From Chloroflexota bacterium (lineage in GTDB: Bacteria; Chloroflexota; Ktedonobacteria; Ktedonobacterales; Ktedonobacteraceae): a stretch of DNA of 7,257 nt. The stretch's first letter is position 1, and the number at the start of each line of letters is the position of its first letter. Made by a program: the position numbers and the translations under genes. The DNA is taken from positions 1 through 7,257 of the forward strand of contig VBJK01000267.1 of assembly GCA_005879655.1 (NCBI GenBank), read 5' to 3'. Of this stretch, positions 1 to 5,576 are shown in pieces. The notes beneath the pieces were generated by a model. The model worked only from the letters and a program-made list of their open reading frames with translations, ran no database searches and was not told the origin of the DNA.

Positions 1-1
1 T

Positions 2-1087
2 GCAAACTTACCTTCCTATGCGATGCAGAGCAATGCCTATGCACCACCACCACCACCACCACCCTCAGATCCCTACTCGATGCCTCAGATACCTTACCCT
101 CCTGCCAAACCAGCCAAAAAGCGCTGGCCAATGATCGTACTCGGTATTATCCTGGCGCTTGTGCTGGTAACGTGCGCAGGTAGCTACTTCGCGCTCAGCA
201 GACTGATGAACACTCTCAATCTCACTGCCACTCCCTGTGCTGGCGTCTTCTGCAACAACTCTACAGGAGGGAATTATACGGAAAAGGTTGATCTCAGTAA
301 CCTAACCGTCACTTATGCCAGCGATGAAATGACCTTCACCTCGCTGCAACAAGCTCCACAATTTAGCGATGATAGCTATACTACACTTACATATAAAGGC
401 AAAAAGAACTATGTGCGCGTAAACTTTAGAGAAAAACAAAATACCTCTCGCTTCTCATCTGTGTACTACCGTTCCGCCTTCTTCTTAATCCTGCCGGACA
501 AAACCGTTATCACACCAGAAAATTCGGCTGAGTTCAGTGGACCACAGCAAGGTGTGCAGCGTTCTAATTGGATCGATTTTGGTACCAGCGCTCAAGTAGA
601 CCTCAACAATCTGGTACTACGCATGGGTCGTGAAGATGAGGCAACGATAGAAGTCTCTCTCAAAAGCGGGGCTGATGTCAATAAATACCAGCCCAAAACT
701 ATCAATCCCAACAAGCCCTTTAAGTATGCCACTATGGATTGGACGCTCAAAAGCGCAACACAGAGCCTCTATGATGCAGGTCAGCAGGCGAAAAGTGGGA
801 AGGTATTCGTGACCATCTCTCTTGTTGCTAATAACAATAGCAATGTCAAATACTACCTTTACTCATCATTTGCGCGCTTAAAAGCTGGTAGTGACGTGAT
901 AGCCCCGGAATATAGCTCGAATACCAGTGATTTCTCCATCATCAGAGAGAACACATCCAACCTTCAGGGTACCCTGATCTTCAAGATTACAGCGCCACCT
1001 GACGGCACATATACGCTGCAATTTGAGCCTATCAAAGACACCTATCAGACGACTACAGGTCCAACTGTAGAATTTCAAATCGCGTAG
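2..1087 (+). CDS. Membrane-anchored protein with proline-rich N-terminus and two tandem DUF4352-like (Ig-like) domains; 5' end outside window
   Basis: The frame is open from base 2 with no stop before the first Met at 23, so the gene probably starts upstream and is partial here. Numbering from that Met, residues 8-14 are seven consecutive prolines, 30-34 is a basic patch (P-A-K-K-R) and about 36-58 is one transmembrane helix, predicting a short cytoplasmic tail and an outside C-terminal domain. The outer part (about 88-354) is beta-rich and seems to contain two similar units. Each has an opening strand (N93-LTVTYAS; about 240-245 D-W-T-L-K-S), a central V-x-V-x-F/V-F-V-T-I strand, and a 'LPDKTVI' or 'KAGSDVI' turn. 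The second closes with a G-T-L-I-F-K-I and T-Y-T-L-Q-F pair typical of DUF4352-like immunoprotectin-type folds. C72 and C77 could form a disulfide just outside the membrane. The TM-end motif L-V-T-C is not a good lipobox because Thr occupies position -1. Function is unknown; a ligand-binding or structural surface role is inference. It converges on the lipoprotein gene. Confidence 0.8.
   Translation, partial: ANLPSYAMQSNAYAPPPPPPPSDPYSMPQIPYPPAKPAKKRWPMIVLGIILALVLVTCAGSYFALSRLMNTLNLTATPCAGVFCNNSTGGNYTEKVDLSNLTVTYASDEMTFTSLQQAPQFSDDSYTTLTYKGKKNYVRVNFREKQNTSRFSSVYYRSAFFLILPDKTVITPENSAEFSGPQQGVQRSNWIDFGTSAQVDLNNLVLRMGREDEATIEVSLKSGADVNKYQPKTINPNKPFKYATMDWTLKSATQSLYDAGQQAKSGKVFVTISLVANNNSNVKYYLYSSFARLKAGSDVIAPEYSSNTSDFSIIRENTSNLQGTLIFKITAPPDGTYTLQFEPIKDTYQTTTGPTVEFQIA
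43..63 (+). repeat. CCA/ACC trinucleotide microsatellite in coding sequence
   Basis: About seven consecutive CCA triplets encode the seven-proline run of the membrane-anchored protein. The pure repetition of a single proline codon, rather than mixed proline codons, makes it prone to slippage in units of one residue without breaking the frame. Confidence 0.7.
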
Positions 1088-1100
1088 CATCCTACCCGAC

Positions 1101-1146
1101 CCCCCTGGGTACCCACAAGGGATGCCCATAGGCATGCGCGTTAAGC
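1101..1146 (+). repeat. Left 46-bp arm of the palindromic element
   Basis: It pairs with 1262-1307, with mismatches only at 1110, 1137 and 1141 (partners 1298, 1271 and 1267). The arm itself carries a smaller palindrome, ATGCC-CATA-GGCAT, so each arm could also fold alone. Confidence 0.8.
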
Positions 1147-1261
1147 AGAGGGAAGCCCTCTGCACTCCCTTTCTCCTGCCGCCTCCGGCGGCAAAAGAGA
1201 AGAAAGGAAGTATTTGGGGACACCCCAAACCCCGCCAAGGGGCGAGGCCCCTTGGACCCCC

Positions 1262-1307
1262 GCTTAGCGCACATGCCTATGGGCATCCCTTGTGGGTGCC
1301 CAGGGGG
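1262..1307 (-). repeat. Right 46-bp arm of the palindromic element
   Basis: This is the inverted partner of 1101-1146. It is followed by an extra 17-bp segment (1311-1327) that looks like a tandem duplication of 1294-1309, which explains why the right side of the element is longer than the left. Confidence 0.8.
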
Positions 1308-1327
1308 CGGGGGTGCCCTGGGGGGCG
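1294..1327 (+). repeat. Imperfect 17-bp tandem duplication within the right arm
   Basis: Copy 1 is GGGTGCCCAGGGGGCG (1294-1309) and copy 2 is GGGTGCCCTGGGGGGCG (1311-1327). The left arm has no counterpart, so the duplication probably arose after the palindrome formed. Confidence 0.6.
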
Positions 1328-1335
1328 GGTAGGAT

Positions 1336-2574
1336 TTACACCGCCCAGAAGGGACGGGAATCGGCATCCAGTTGGCCTGCCGAGGCATTGGTCAATTGCA
1401 CCGGATCTCCTTTGAGCTTATAGGCTCCCGTCTGGGCATCCTTAGTAACGTTCGCTAACCAGAGATTGAAAACATTATTAGAAAAGCCCATATAAACAAT
1501 CTGCGTGCCATCCGCCGACCAGACTGGCTGACCCAGGAACTGGGCCGTCACCAACCGTGCAGATTGATTATATGGGAGTAGCGCCTTACGCTTGACCTGT
1601 GGATCATTGGGATTCTGAACCACGTTATCAGGTACCGGCATAATGAACAGCCCCATATGAGTCGCATCCAGATTGCGTACATACGCCAGAGAATTACCGT
1701 CCGGTGAGAAGGCCGGTTGCATATTCACCAGATCAGGAGTACTAGGCGTAAGCGCCACAGCAGGATCGAACTCCCGTCCCGCAGTACCAGGACGATAAAC
1801 TCCTGGATGGTTAGCAATAGCATTAGCATCTTCCAAGTAAATCTGAACTACTTGCTTGGTAAACGATGTCGTGTCATACTGAAAGTTCGTATAGATGATC
1901 TGATTGGGGTGATTGGGACGGAAACTAGGATCGCGGTTCCCACCATCGCCATAGGTAGCATAAGCAACTTCTTTCGGTTGGGCACGTGGATTCTCCAGTG
2001 AGACCAGAAAGATCTGCGGGTCCAACATAAAATTATCGACCCCTGGATTAATATACGTTTTCCCCCAATCGCTAAGAAATGCCAGATGCTTATTATCTTG
2101 CCACGTAGGCTGAGCATACCAGTAAGCCGTGCTGATCGGAGCACCCATGGGCGAGTTTGGATTATGAATGAACTGCCCGTTACCTGAGCGTAGCACTGTC
2201 ATCTTGCCACCAGTAGCAGGCATCATCGCCAGATCAGCATAGTTTTTGTAGCGTATGATAAAGGCGACCGTTTTACCGTCAGGCGAGATGGCGGGATCAC
2301 GGACATCAAAGCCATCGGTTAATGGGGTAAGGTTGCGCGCCCCATCTAACACATACAGCTTACGGCCTAAGGTAAAGTAGATCTTCCCTTTGAAGACCGC
2401 CTGATCTGTCTTATTAATACCAATCGATTCACCAGGCTTTGTCTGGTGGGTCTGAAAATCGTTATTGTTAACGCCATTGCCTCCGTCGCCGATACCCAGA
2501 CAGCCTTGTAGACTAAAAGCGAGCAGTATCAACAAGCAGAGCATATGCCATTGTTGATATTTCTTTATTGGCAT
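1336..2574 (-). CDS. TolB-like beta-propeller lipoprotein (PD40/WD40-like repeats)
   Basis: 412 residues. The N-terminus has a lipoprotein signal: basic K4-K5, a hydrophobic core at about 11-22 and the lipobox L22-Q-G-C25, so Cys25 should be lipidated and the protein held on the outer face of the membrane. A short Gly/Asn-rich linker (26-45) follows. The rest is a beta-propeller built from PD40-type units: D93-PAISPDGKTVAFI, Q155-PTWQDNKHLAFLS, D215-PSFRPNHPNQIIYTN, Q286-PAFSPDGNSLAYVRN and Q349-PVWSADGTQIVYMGF. A preceding strand pair (61-78) and a final strand (S406-RPFWAV) suggest about six blades. TolB-like propellers usually bind proteins or ligands; no catalytic residues are seen. The start is supported by AAAGG at 2582-2586, seven bases before the ATG. 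That site lies inside the last codons of the LCP gene, and the LCP stop is only 2 nt from this start, so translational coupling is likely. The product ends right at the edge of the palindromic element. Confidence 0.88.
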   Translation of the reverse strand: MPIKKYQQWHMLCLLILLAFSLQGCLGIGDGGNGVNNNDFQTHQTKPGESIGINKTDQAVFKGKIYFTLGRKLYVLDGARNLTPLTDGFDVRDPAISPDGKTVAFIIRYKNYADLAMMPATGGKMTVLRSGNGQFIHNPNSPMGAPISTAYWYAQPTWQDNKHLAFLSDWGKTYINPGVDNFMLDPQIFLVSLENPRAQPKEVAYATYGDGGNRDPSFRPNHPNQIIYTNFQYDTTSFTKQVVQIYLEDANAIANHPGVYRPGTAGREFDPAVALTPSTPDLVNMQPAFSPDGNSLAYVRNLDATHMGLFIMPVPDNVVQNPNDPQVKRKALLPYNQSARLVTAQFLGQPVWSADGTQIVYMGFSNNVFNLWLANVTKDAQTGAYKLKGDPVQLTNASAGQLDADSRPFWAV

Positions 2575-2576
2575 GC

Positions 2577-3773
2577 TTAAACCTTTACAACATCGAATGA
2601 TTCACATGCTACCATAAAGACCACAGTAAAGATGCTGTTAAAGCCGAAGACATCTCCATTCCCCTGACTCAGATTCATCGTCCCTACTTGTGTCATTTGC
2701 TCCAAGGACTGTAATGCGTTGCTAGCAGGCGGCGGTGGCAGGCTGACGTTCACCGTTTGTAAGCTGGTTGGCGCAGATGATGATGCCAGGGCTGTATTGC
2801 CTGCGTTACCAGTATTCGCCATTTGTGGAACACAGCGTGCCTGATTCGCTGTTAAGCCAAACATCTGTGTAAGTAACGGTACCACCAGAGAGCAGACAGG
2901 TGCGAAATTAGAGCTATGTGGGATCGGTACGGAGTAGGGCTGATTCATAACTTTGCGATCAACTTTGTTAAGATCGACATTATGGGCATAATTTACCATT
3001 TTCACAAGCTCAGGTAGTTGCATATCTGTTTTCACATAACCATCTAAATCGTTTAAAAGCTGTGGTAACCGACCAATCGTATTTGAGCCTTGCAGTTTTG
3101 TTTTCAATACGCTCAAGATCTGCTGCTGACGGGTGGAGCGTCCAAAGTCGCCAACGAGGTCAGAGTGACGTGTACGCACATACATCAGCGCTTGCGGCCC
3201 ATCCATGTGTTGCGGCCCCGCAGCAATATACAGGCGGCGGTAGCCGTAATCGTTCTTACTGCCAGTGGCATCATCGGGATAATCGTCATCAACCATAGGG
3301 TGAAGGGCATTCATGTCAACGCCACCGATGGTATCAATGACCTTGATAAAGCCCGTCAAACCAACCCACGCATAGTGGTCAATGGGAATGCCAAAATTCT
3401 CCTCGATCGTAGCTATGCTCAGTCCTGCTGCATCGGCATAGGGATTTTTCGTGCGCTTGCTCTGGAAGCCATAGGAGAAGGCAGTGTCCAGTTTGTCACG
3501 TACATTTAAGCCTGGGATTGTCACCTGCAAGTCGCGCGGAATGGAGAGCATACCAACATAATTGGTTTGTGGATCTATGGTGAGAATAATATCAGTCTGT
3601 GCGAGCACTGTGCCCTGAAATTTTGCATCATTGTCACTACCGAGCAGCAAAATATTGACACGTTTCCCACTCAAAATATCGGTAGAGTTGGCTCCATTAC
3701 TATATGACTTACCGCTGTGCCGAAGTTGGCCTGATAGTACCAGACACCACTGCCCAGAACAACCAGGAAGCAA
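2577..3773 (-). CDS. LytR-CpsA-Psr (LCP) catalytic domain, 3' part of a frameshifted gene
   Basis: LCP enzymes move undecaprenyl-linked polymers (teichoic acid, capsule or other glycopolymers) onto peptidoglycan outside the membrane. Counting from the TTG at 3773, family landmarks are K37-R-V-N-I-L-L-L-G-S-D47, T60-D61, S77-I-P-R80-D81, D93-K-L-D-T-A-F99, and the signature Y198-V-R-T-R-H-S-D205 followed by D209-x-x-R212-x-x-R215-Q-Q. The position before T60-D61, often Arg in the family, is Gln59 here. C293 and C314 in the C-terminal extension could form a disulfide; a Pro-rich stretch (345-349) and an unusual hydrophobic tail end the protein. The first about 24 codons of this frame read antisensically to the membrane-segment frame and have no good start or ribosome site, and the first Met (75) lies after the LGSD motif. 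The domain is therefore almost certainly the continuation of the 3671-4588 frame, giving a protein of about 669 residues if restored. As it stands it lacks its own membrane anchor. Confidence 0.85.
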   Translation of the reverse strand: MLPGCSGQWCLVLSGQLRHSGKSYSNGANSTDILSGKRVNILLLGSDNDAKFQGTVLAQTDIILTIDPQTNYVGMLSIPRDLQVTIPGLNVRDKLDTAFSYGFQSKRTKNPYADAAGLSIATIEENFGIPIDHYAWVGLTGFIKVIDTIGGVDMNALHPMVDDDYPDDATGSKNDYGYRRLYIAAGPQHMDGPQALMYVRTRHSDLVGDFGRSTRQQQILSVLKTKLQGSNTIGRLPQLLNDLDGYVKTDMQLPELVKMVNYAHNVDLNKVDRKVMNQPYSVPIPHSSNFAPVCSLVVPLLTQMFGLTANQARCVPQMANTGNAGNTALASSSAPTSLQTVNVSLPPPPASNALQSLEQMTQVGTMNLSQGNGDVFGFNSIFTVVFMVACESFDVVKV

Positions 3774-4588
3774 GCCATAGCCGCTACAGCCACCCGTGCC
3801 CAGATGGGAAAGCCTCGCCTTTTACGTTTTCTCTTCGTCGCGCTTTGCATTGGTGGCTGGTTATTCTGGTATTGGCCGGGGGCAGATGCCGGTTGCCACA
3901 GAGGGCTATTATTTAACTGCTGCGATACAGGCGGTCGCATTGGTGGCCCATAAGCTTTTCCTGGGACCATAGGTGGCTGCATCTGCGACATATACGGTTG
4001 TGCTGGTGCCATTGGCTGCGCCAGAGGACCAGTATAGGGCGGTGCCGGAGTCAGAGGTAGCATGGGGCTAGCAGGTACAGCTGGCACGCCAGAGGGGGCA
4101 GCAAAGGACTGTCCTGGGAATGCTGGTCTATTACCAGGGGCAAAAAAAGGCTGTGCCGGAGTCGCAACAGACGATTGTGGCATCGGGGGTATAGCAGAAG
4201 CATTATTATAAGGAGCTGCAAAAGGCGAACGTGCCATACCCGATTCATATGGAGAAACCTGATTGGCTACGAAACCTGGCAAGTTACCGCCATTGATACC
4301 CGGTCCTGAGGATGGTTCCCATGGTTTAGCAGTTGTTGGCAGAGTCAACGTAGCGTCAGAAGTAGCATTCCGCGGCTCCTGAGTATGCTCTGCCTTCCAG
4401 CCTGAAAGTAGTCCACCTGTCTTCTTTGCTCGCAGTTGTGGCGCGGGCGATGACAATGTTTCTTGTGGTGGGGGAGCTATGCGGGCACGATTAGTATCCA
4501 CAGCTTCTATACCCGTAGGTACAGCTGTCTGCTCTGTATCTTTATCGCCCAGCACAGGTTTAAACTGTACAAATTGACGCTTCACCAT
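3671..4588 (-). CDS. 5' part of the LCP gene: proline-rich cytoplasmic tail plus signal-anchor
   Basis: 305 codons from ATG 4588, preceded by a purine-rich AGGAAGCAGG at 4595-4604 with AGG six bases before the start. Residues 1-250 are low-complexity and rich in Pro, Ala, Gln, Ser and Met, with many short P-P-M, A-P and P-x-x-P pieces and no recognisable domain; this is predicted to be disordered and cytoplasmic. K252-RKRKRR258 is a positive-inside patch, and about 261-284 is a single transmembrane helix. The sequence continues outside as Y-Y-Q-A-N-F-G-T-A-V-S-H, then runs 10 residues of nonsense to TGA at 3671-3673. An LCP protein needs exactly this topology (tail, one anchor, outside catalytic domain), and the catalytic domain continues in the next frame (-1 or +2). 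The 103-nt overlap of two frames is thus best read as a frameshift, not two genes. The long disordered tail is unusual for LCP proteins and may be a site of protein interaction (inference). Confidence 0.8.
   Translation of the reverse strand: MVKRQFVQFKPVLGDKDTEQTAVPTGIEAVDTNRARIAPPPQETLSSPAPQLRAKKTGGLLSGWKAEHTQEPRNATSDATLTLPTTAKPWEPSSGPGINGGNLPGFVANQVSPYESGMARSPFAAPYNNASAIPPMPQSSVATPAQPFFAPGNRPAFPGQSFAAPSGVPAVPASPMLPLTPAPPYTGPLAQPMAPAQPYMSQMQPPMVPGKAYGPPMRPPVSQQLNNSPLWQPASAPGQYQNNQPPMQSATKRKRKRRGFPIWARVAVAAMACFLVVLGSGVWYYQANFGTAVSHIVMEPTLPIF
3701..3706 (-). other. Probable frameshift site in the LCP gene (AT repeat)
   Basis: On the coding strand the sequence reads GTA AGT CAT ATA GTA. Removing one AT gives GTA AGT CAT AGT AAT GGA GCC, which joins the anchor frame to the LCP frame as V-S-H-S-N-G-A without a stop. 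A 2-bp duplication is therefore the simplest explanation, although loss of one base nearby would also work. No canonical X-XXY-YYZ slippery heptamer is present in the overlap. Confidence 0.6.
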
Positions 4589-4724
4589 AATTTACCTGCT
4601 TCCTAAAAAACTTTGCTTGCTGGAGAAGCTCCTTCCTATTATGAGTCCCTCCTTTCATGCTTTCCCAACTACCCACCACCTTCTGGGGCATTTCCTCTCC
4701 CTAAACACACTTTCCTTTTGTCTA

Positions 4725-4753
4725 AGTATAACGAACGGTAGGGTAAAAGTTCA
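4725..4753 (-). promoter_or_regulatory. Alternative -10/-35 for the LCP operon
   Basis: On the minus strand TGAACT (4753-4748) and TATACT (4730-4725) are separated by 17 bp. The -10 is good, the -35 poor. It would give a leader of about 130 nt. It competes with the candidate at 4873-4901. Confidence 0.25.
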
Positions 4754-4872
4754 CACAAATACCCTCTGTAGCTACATATTTAGGATATTTGGCGCATCAT
4801 GCAGAAGATTTCTTAACCTTCACTTAGTCCTTGCTTTACAGAGAACTAAACGCCTCTTAATACTTTAGTGGT

Positions 4873-4901
4873 AATATAACATATAAAGACAAGCCACGCA
4901 A
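4873..4901 (-). promoter_or_regulatory. Candidate extended -10 promoter for the LCP-lipoprotein operon
   Basis: Reading the minus strand: TTGCGT (4901-4896), a 17-bp spacer, then TATATT (4878-4873) preceded by TGT, an extended -10 (TGnTATATT). Spacing is ideal, the -35 is only half matched. It would give a leader of roughly 280 nt. The sigma-70 consensus is assumed to apply in this organism. Confidence 0.35.
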
Positions 4902-5001
4902 TATAATATGGTAGACTTAGCTAATATAGTATCATAACGATAAAGTTGCCCCTGCATTTCTTGATAATTATTGTCGCATTTAGTTGTCTCTACAGGGGGA
5001 C

Positions 5002-5007
5002 AGGTGG
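5002..5007 (+). promoter_or_regulatory. Ribosome binding site of the GT4 remnant
   Basis: AGGTGG lies six bases before the ATG at 5014. This supports that start and shows that the 5' end of the broken gene is intact. Confidence 0.6.
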
Positions 5008-5013
5008 TGATCT

Positions 5014-5463
5014 ATGGGCGTTGCAATTATTACGGAGAACTTTCTGCCGAAGCTAGATGGCGTTACGCGCACCCTGGCACGACTGCTGGAGCACGTACAA
5101 ACAAATGGAGATCAAGCACTCTTACTCGGACCGAATAGTGGCATGACTGAATATGCAGGTGCTGAGATTATTGGGACCGCCGGATTACCATTTCCGTTCT
5201 ATCCAGAACTAAAATTCAATTTTTTTCGTCCGTTGTTTTTACACTGTCTCAGTGAATTTCAGCCAGATATTGTACATATCGTTGATCCAGTCATCCTTGG
5301 TGCAACTGGTCTGGCCGCAGCTCGTTTCTTGAAGATGCGTAAGCAAATGGGGCAAGCTGGGTTAGTGCAGCCGCACAAATATAGCTGGTATGAGGCTATG
5401 GAGTGCCTGATGGACGGCTATCGAGAAGCTATTATGAATGCACAGACACTAATCGCTGCCTGA
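5014..5463 (+). pseudogene. GT4 family glycosyltransferase remnant with in-frame internal deletion
   Basis: 149 residues against about 380-400 usual for GT4 enzymes, which transfer a sugar from a nucleotide donor to a lipid or glycan acceptor at the inner membrane face. Residues 1-106 match the start of the N-terminal GT-B half: ITENFLPKLDGVTRT (6-20), a L-L-L-G-P strand-turn (36-40), and P84-D-I-V-H-I-V-D-P92 followed by the G-A-T-G-L-A-A-A-R helix, as in mannosyltransferase-like (MgtA/PimB-type) members. Residues 108-140 (R-K-Q-M-G-Q-A-G ... K-Y-S-W-Y-E-A-M-E ... Y-R-E-A-I) resemble the extreme C-terminal helix of the same family. The missing stretch, about 230 residues, would hold the acceptor-side His region, the whole donor domain and its E-x7-E motif. 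The product should be inactive as a transferase. The start has a good ribosome site and no frame damage, so a precise in-frame deletion is inferred; a misassembly is the alternative. It is not evidently in an operon with its neighbours. Confidence 0.75.
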
Positions 5464-5473
5464 ATAAGTGTGG

Positions 5474-5547
5474 AGAAAAGAGCAGATCCGAGTGGCCTGA
5501 TCAATGTCCAGTAATCCACACGGATCAGATCCTTTACGCGCTTTTCT
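5474..5547. repeat. Long imperfect inverted repeat downstream of the GT4 remnant
   Basis: The outer stem AGAAAAGAGC (5474-5483) pairs with GCGCTTTTCT (5538-5547), with one mismatch. The inner stem GATCCGAGTGG (5485-5495) pairs with CCACACGGATC (5516-5526), also with one mismatch. An 11-nt bulge lies on the right and the apical loop has 20 nt. GTGTGG at 5468-5473 could pair with the same CCACAC instead, giving two competing folds. No T-run follows, so it is not a standard terminator; it may protect or end transcripts from the GT4 remnant. Confidence 0.45.
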
Positions 5548-5576
5548 CTTCCTGTCGCCCCTGAATAAAGGACAAG

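Larger units (their letters stand above)
1089..1335. repeat. Palindromic MITE-like / structured intergenic element with four internal 3-nt-loop hairpins
   Basis: The ends are perfect 10-bp inverted repeats: ATCCTACCCG at 1089-1098 and CGGGTAGGAT at 1326-1335. Inside them, bases 1101-1146 and 1262-1307 form a 46-bp inverted repeat with 43 matches. All three differences are transitions, and two of them leave G-U pairs in a plus-strand transcript. Between the arms are four perfect or near-perfect hairpins: 1145-1163 (8-bp stem, loop AAG), 1177-1193 (7-bp, loop TCC), 1213-1229 (7-bp, loop ACA) and 1235-1255 (9-bp, loop GAG). The whole would fold as a long stem crowned by four small arms. There is no credible coding sequence inside. 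The element fills the gap between the stop codons of two convergent genes (1087 and 1336), so it may also end transcription from both sides. No clear target-site duplication is seen beyond a possible AT. Whether it is a non-autonomous mobile element or a structured RNA is inference; copy number in the genome would decide. Confidence 0.75.
4589..5013. other. Divergent intergenic region between the LCP operon and the GT4 remnant
   Basis: 425 bases without a credible gene. The right half (about 4855-4990) is strongly AT-rich and holds three AATATA copies (4873-4878, 4900-4905, 4923-4928) and a perfect TATAAT at 4902-4907 on the plus strand that lacks a fitting -35. A weak plus-strand promoter, TTGCCC 4946-4951 with TATTGT 4969-4974 at 17-bp spacing, would start about 30 bases before the GT4 remnant. 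The left half would be a long leader of the LCP transcript and contains only a small GGAG-CTT-CTCC hairpin. The 83-codon plus frame at 4617-4868 has no ribosome site and no protein-like composition. Confidence 0.55.

Noticed and set aside
152..178. Lipobox in the left membrane protein (L-V-T-C)
   Set aside because: Thr at position -1 is not accepted well by signal peptidase II, and the segment fits a plain membrane anchor better.
878..1415. Three open frames of 97-116 codons overlapping the palindromic element (878-1228 minus, 1092-1388 minus, 1122-1415 plus)
   Set aside because: They read through the inverted repeats on both strands, give Pro/Arg/Gly-rich sequence set by base composition, lack ribosome sites and overlap real genes.
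3062..3509. Plus-strand frames of 78 and 139 codons opposite the LCP catalytic domain
   Set aside because: Antisense to a well-supported conserved domain, with no ribosome site or recognisable content.
3671..3773. Programmed -1 frameshifting in the LCP gene
   Set aside because: No slippery heptamer in the overlap and no clear downstream stem-loop; mutation or sequence error is simpler.
4617..4868. 83-codon plus-strand frame in the divergent intergenic region
   Set aside because: No ribosome site, no protein-like pattern, and it lies where the LCP leader and promoter are expected.
4873..4928. Three AATATA copies as a direct-repeat operator or CRISPR-like array
   Set aside because: Units are only six bases, spacing is uneven (27 and 23), and the region is generally AT-rich.
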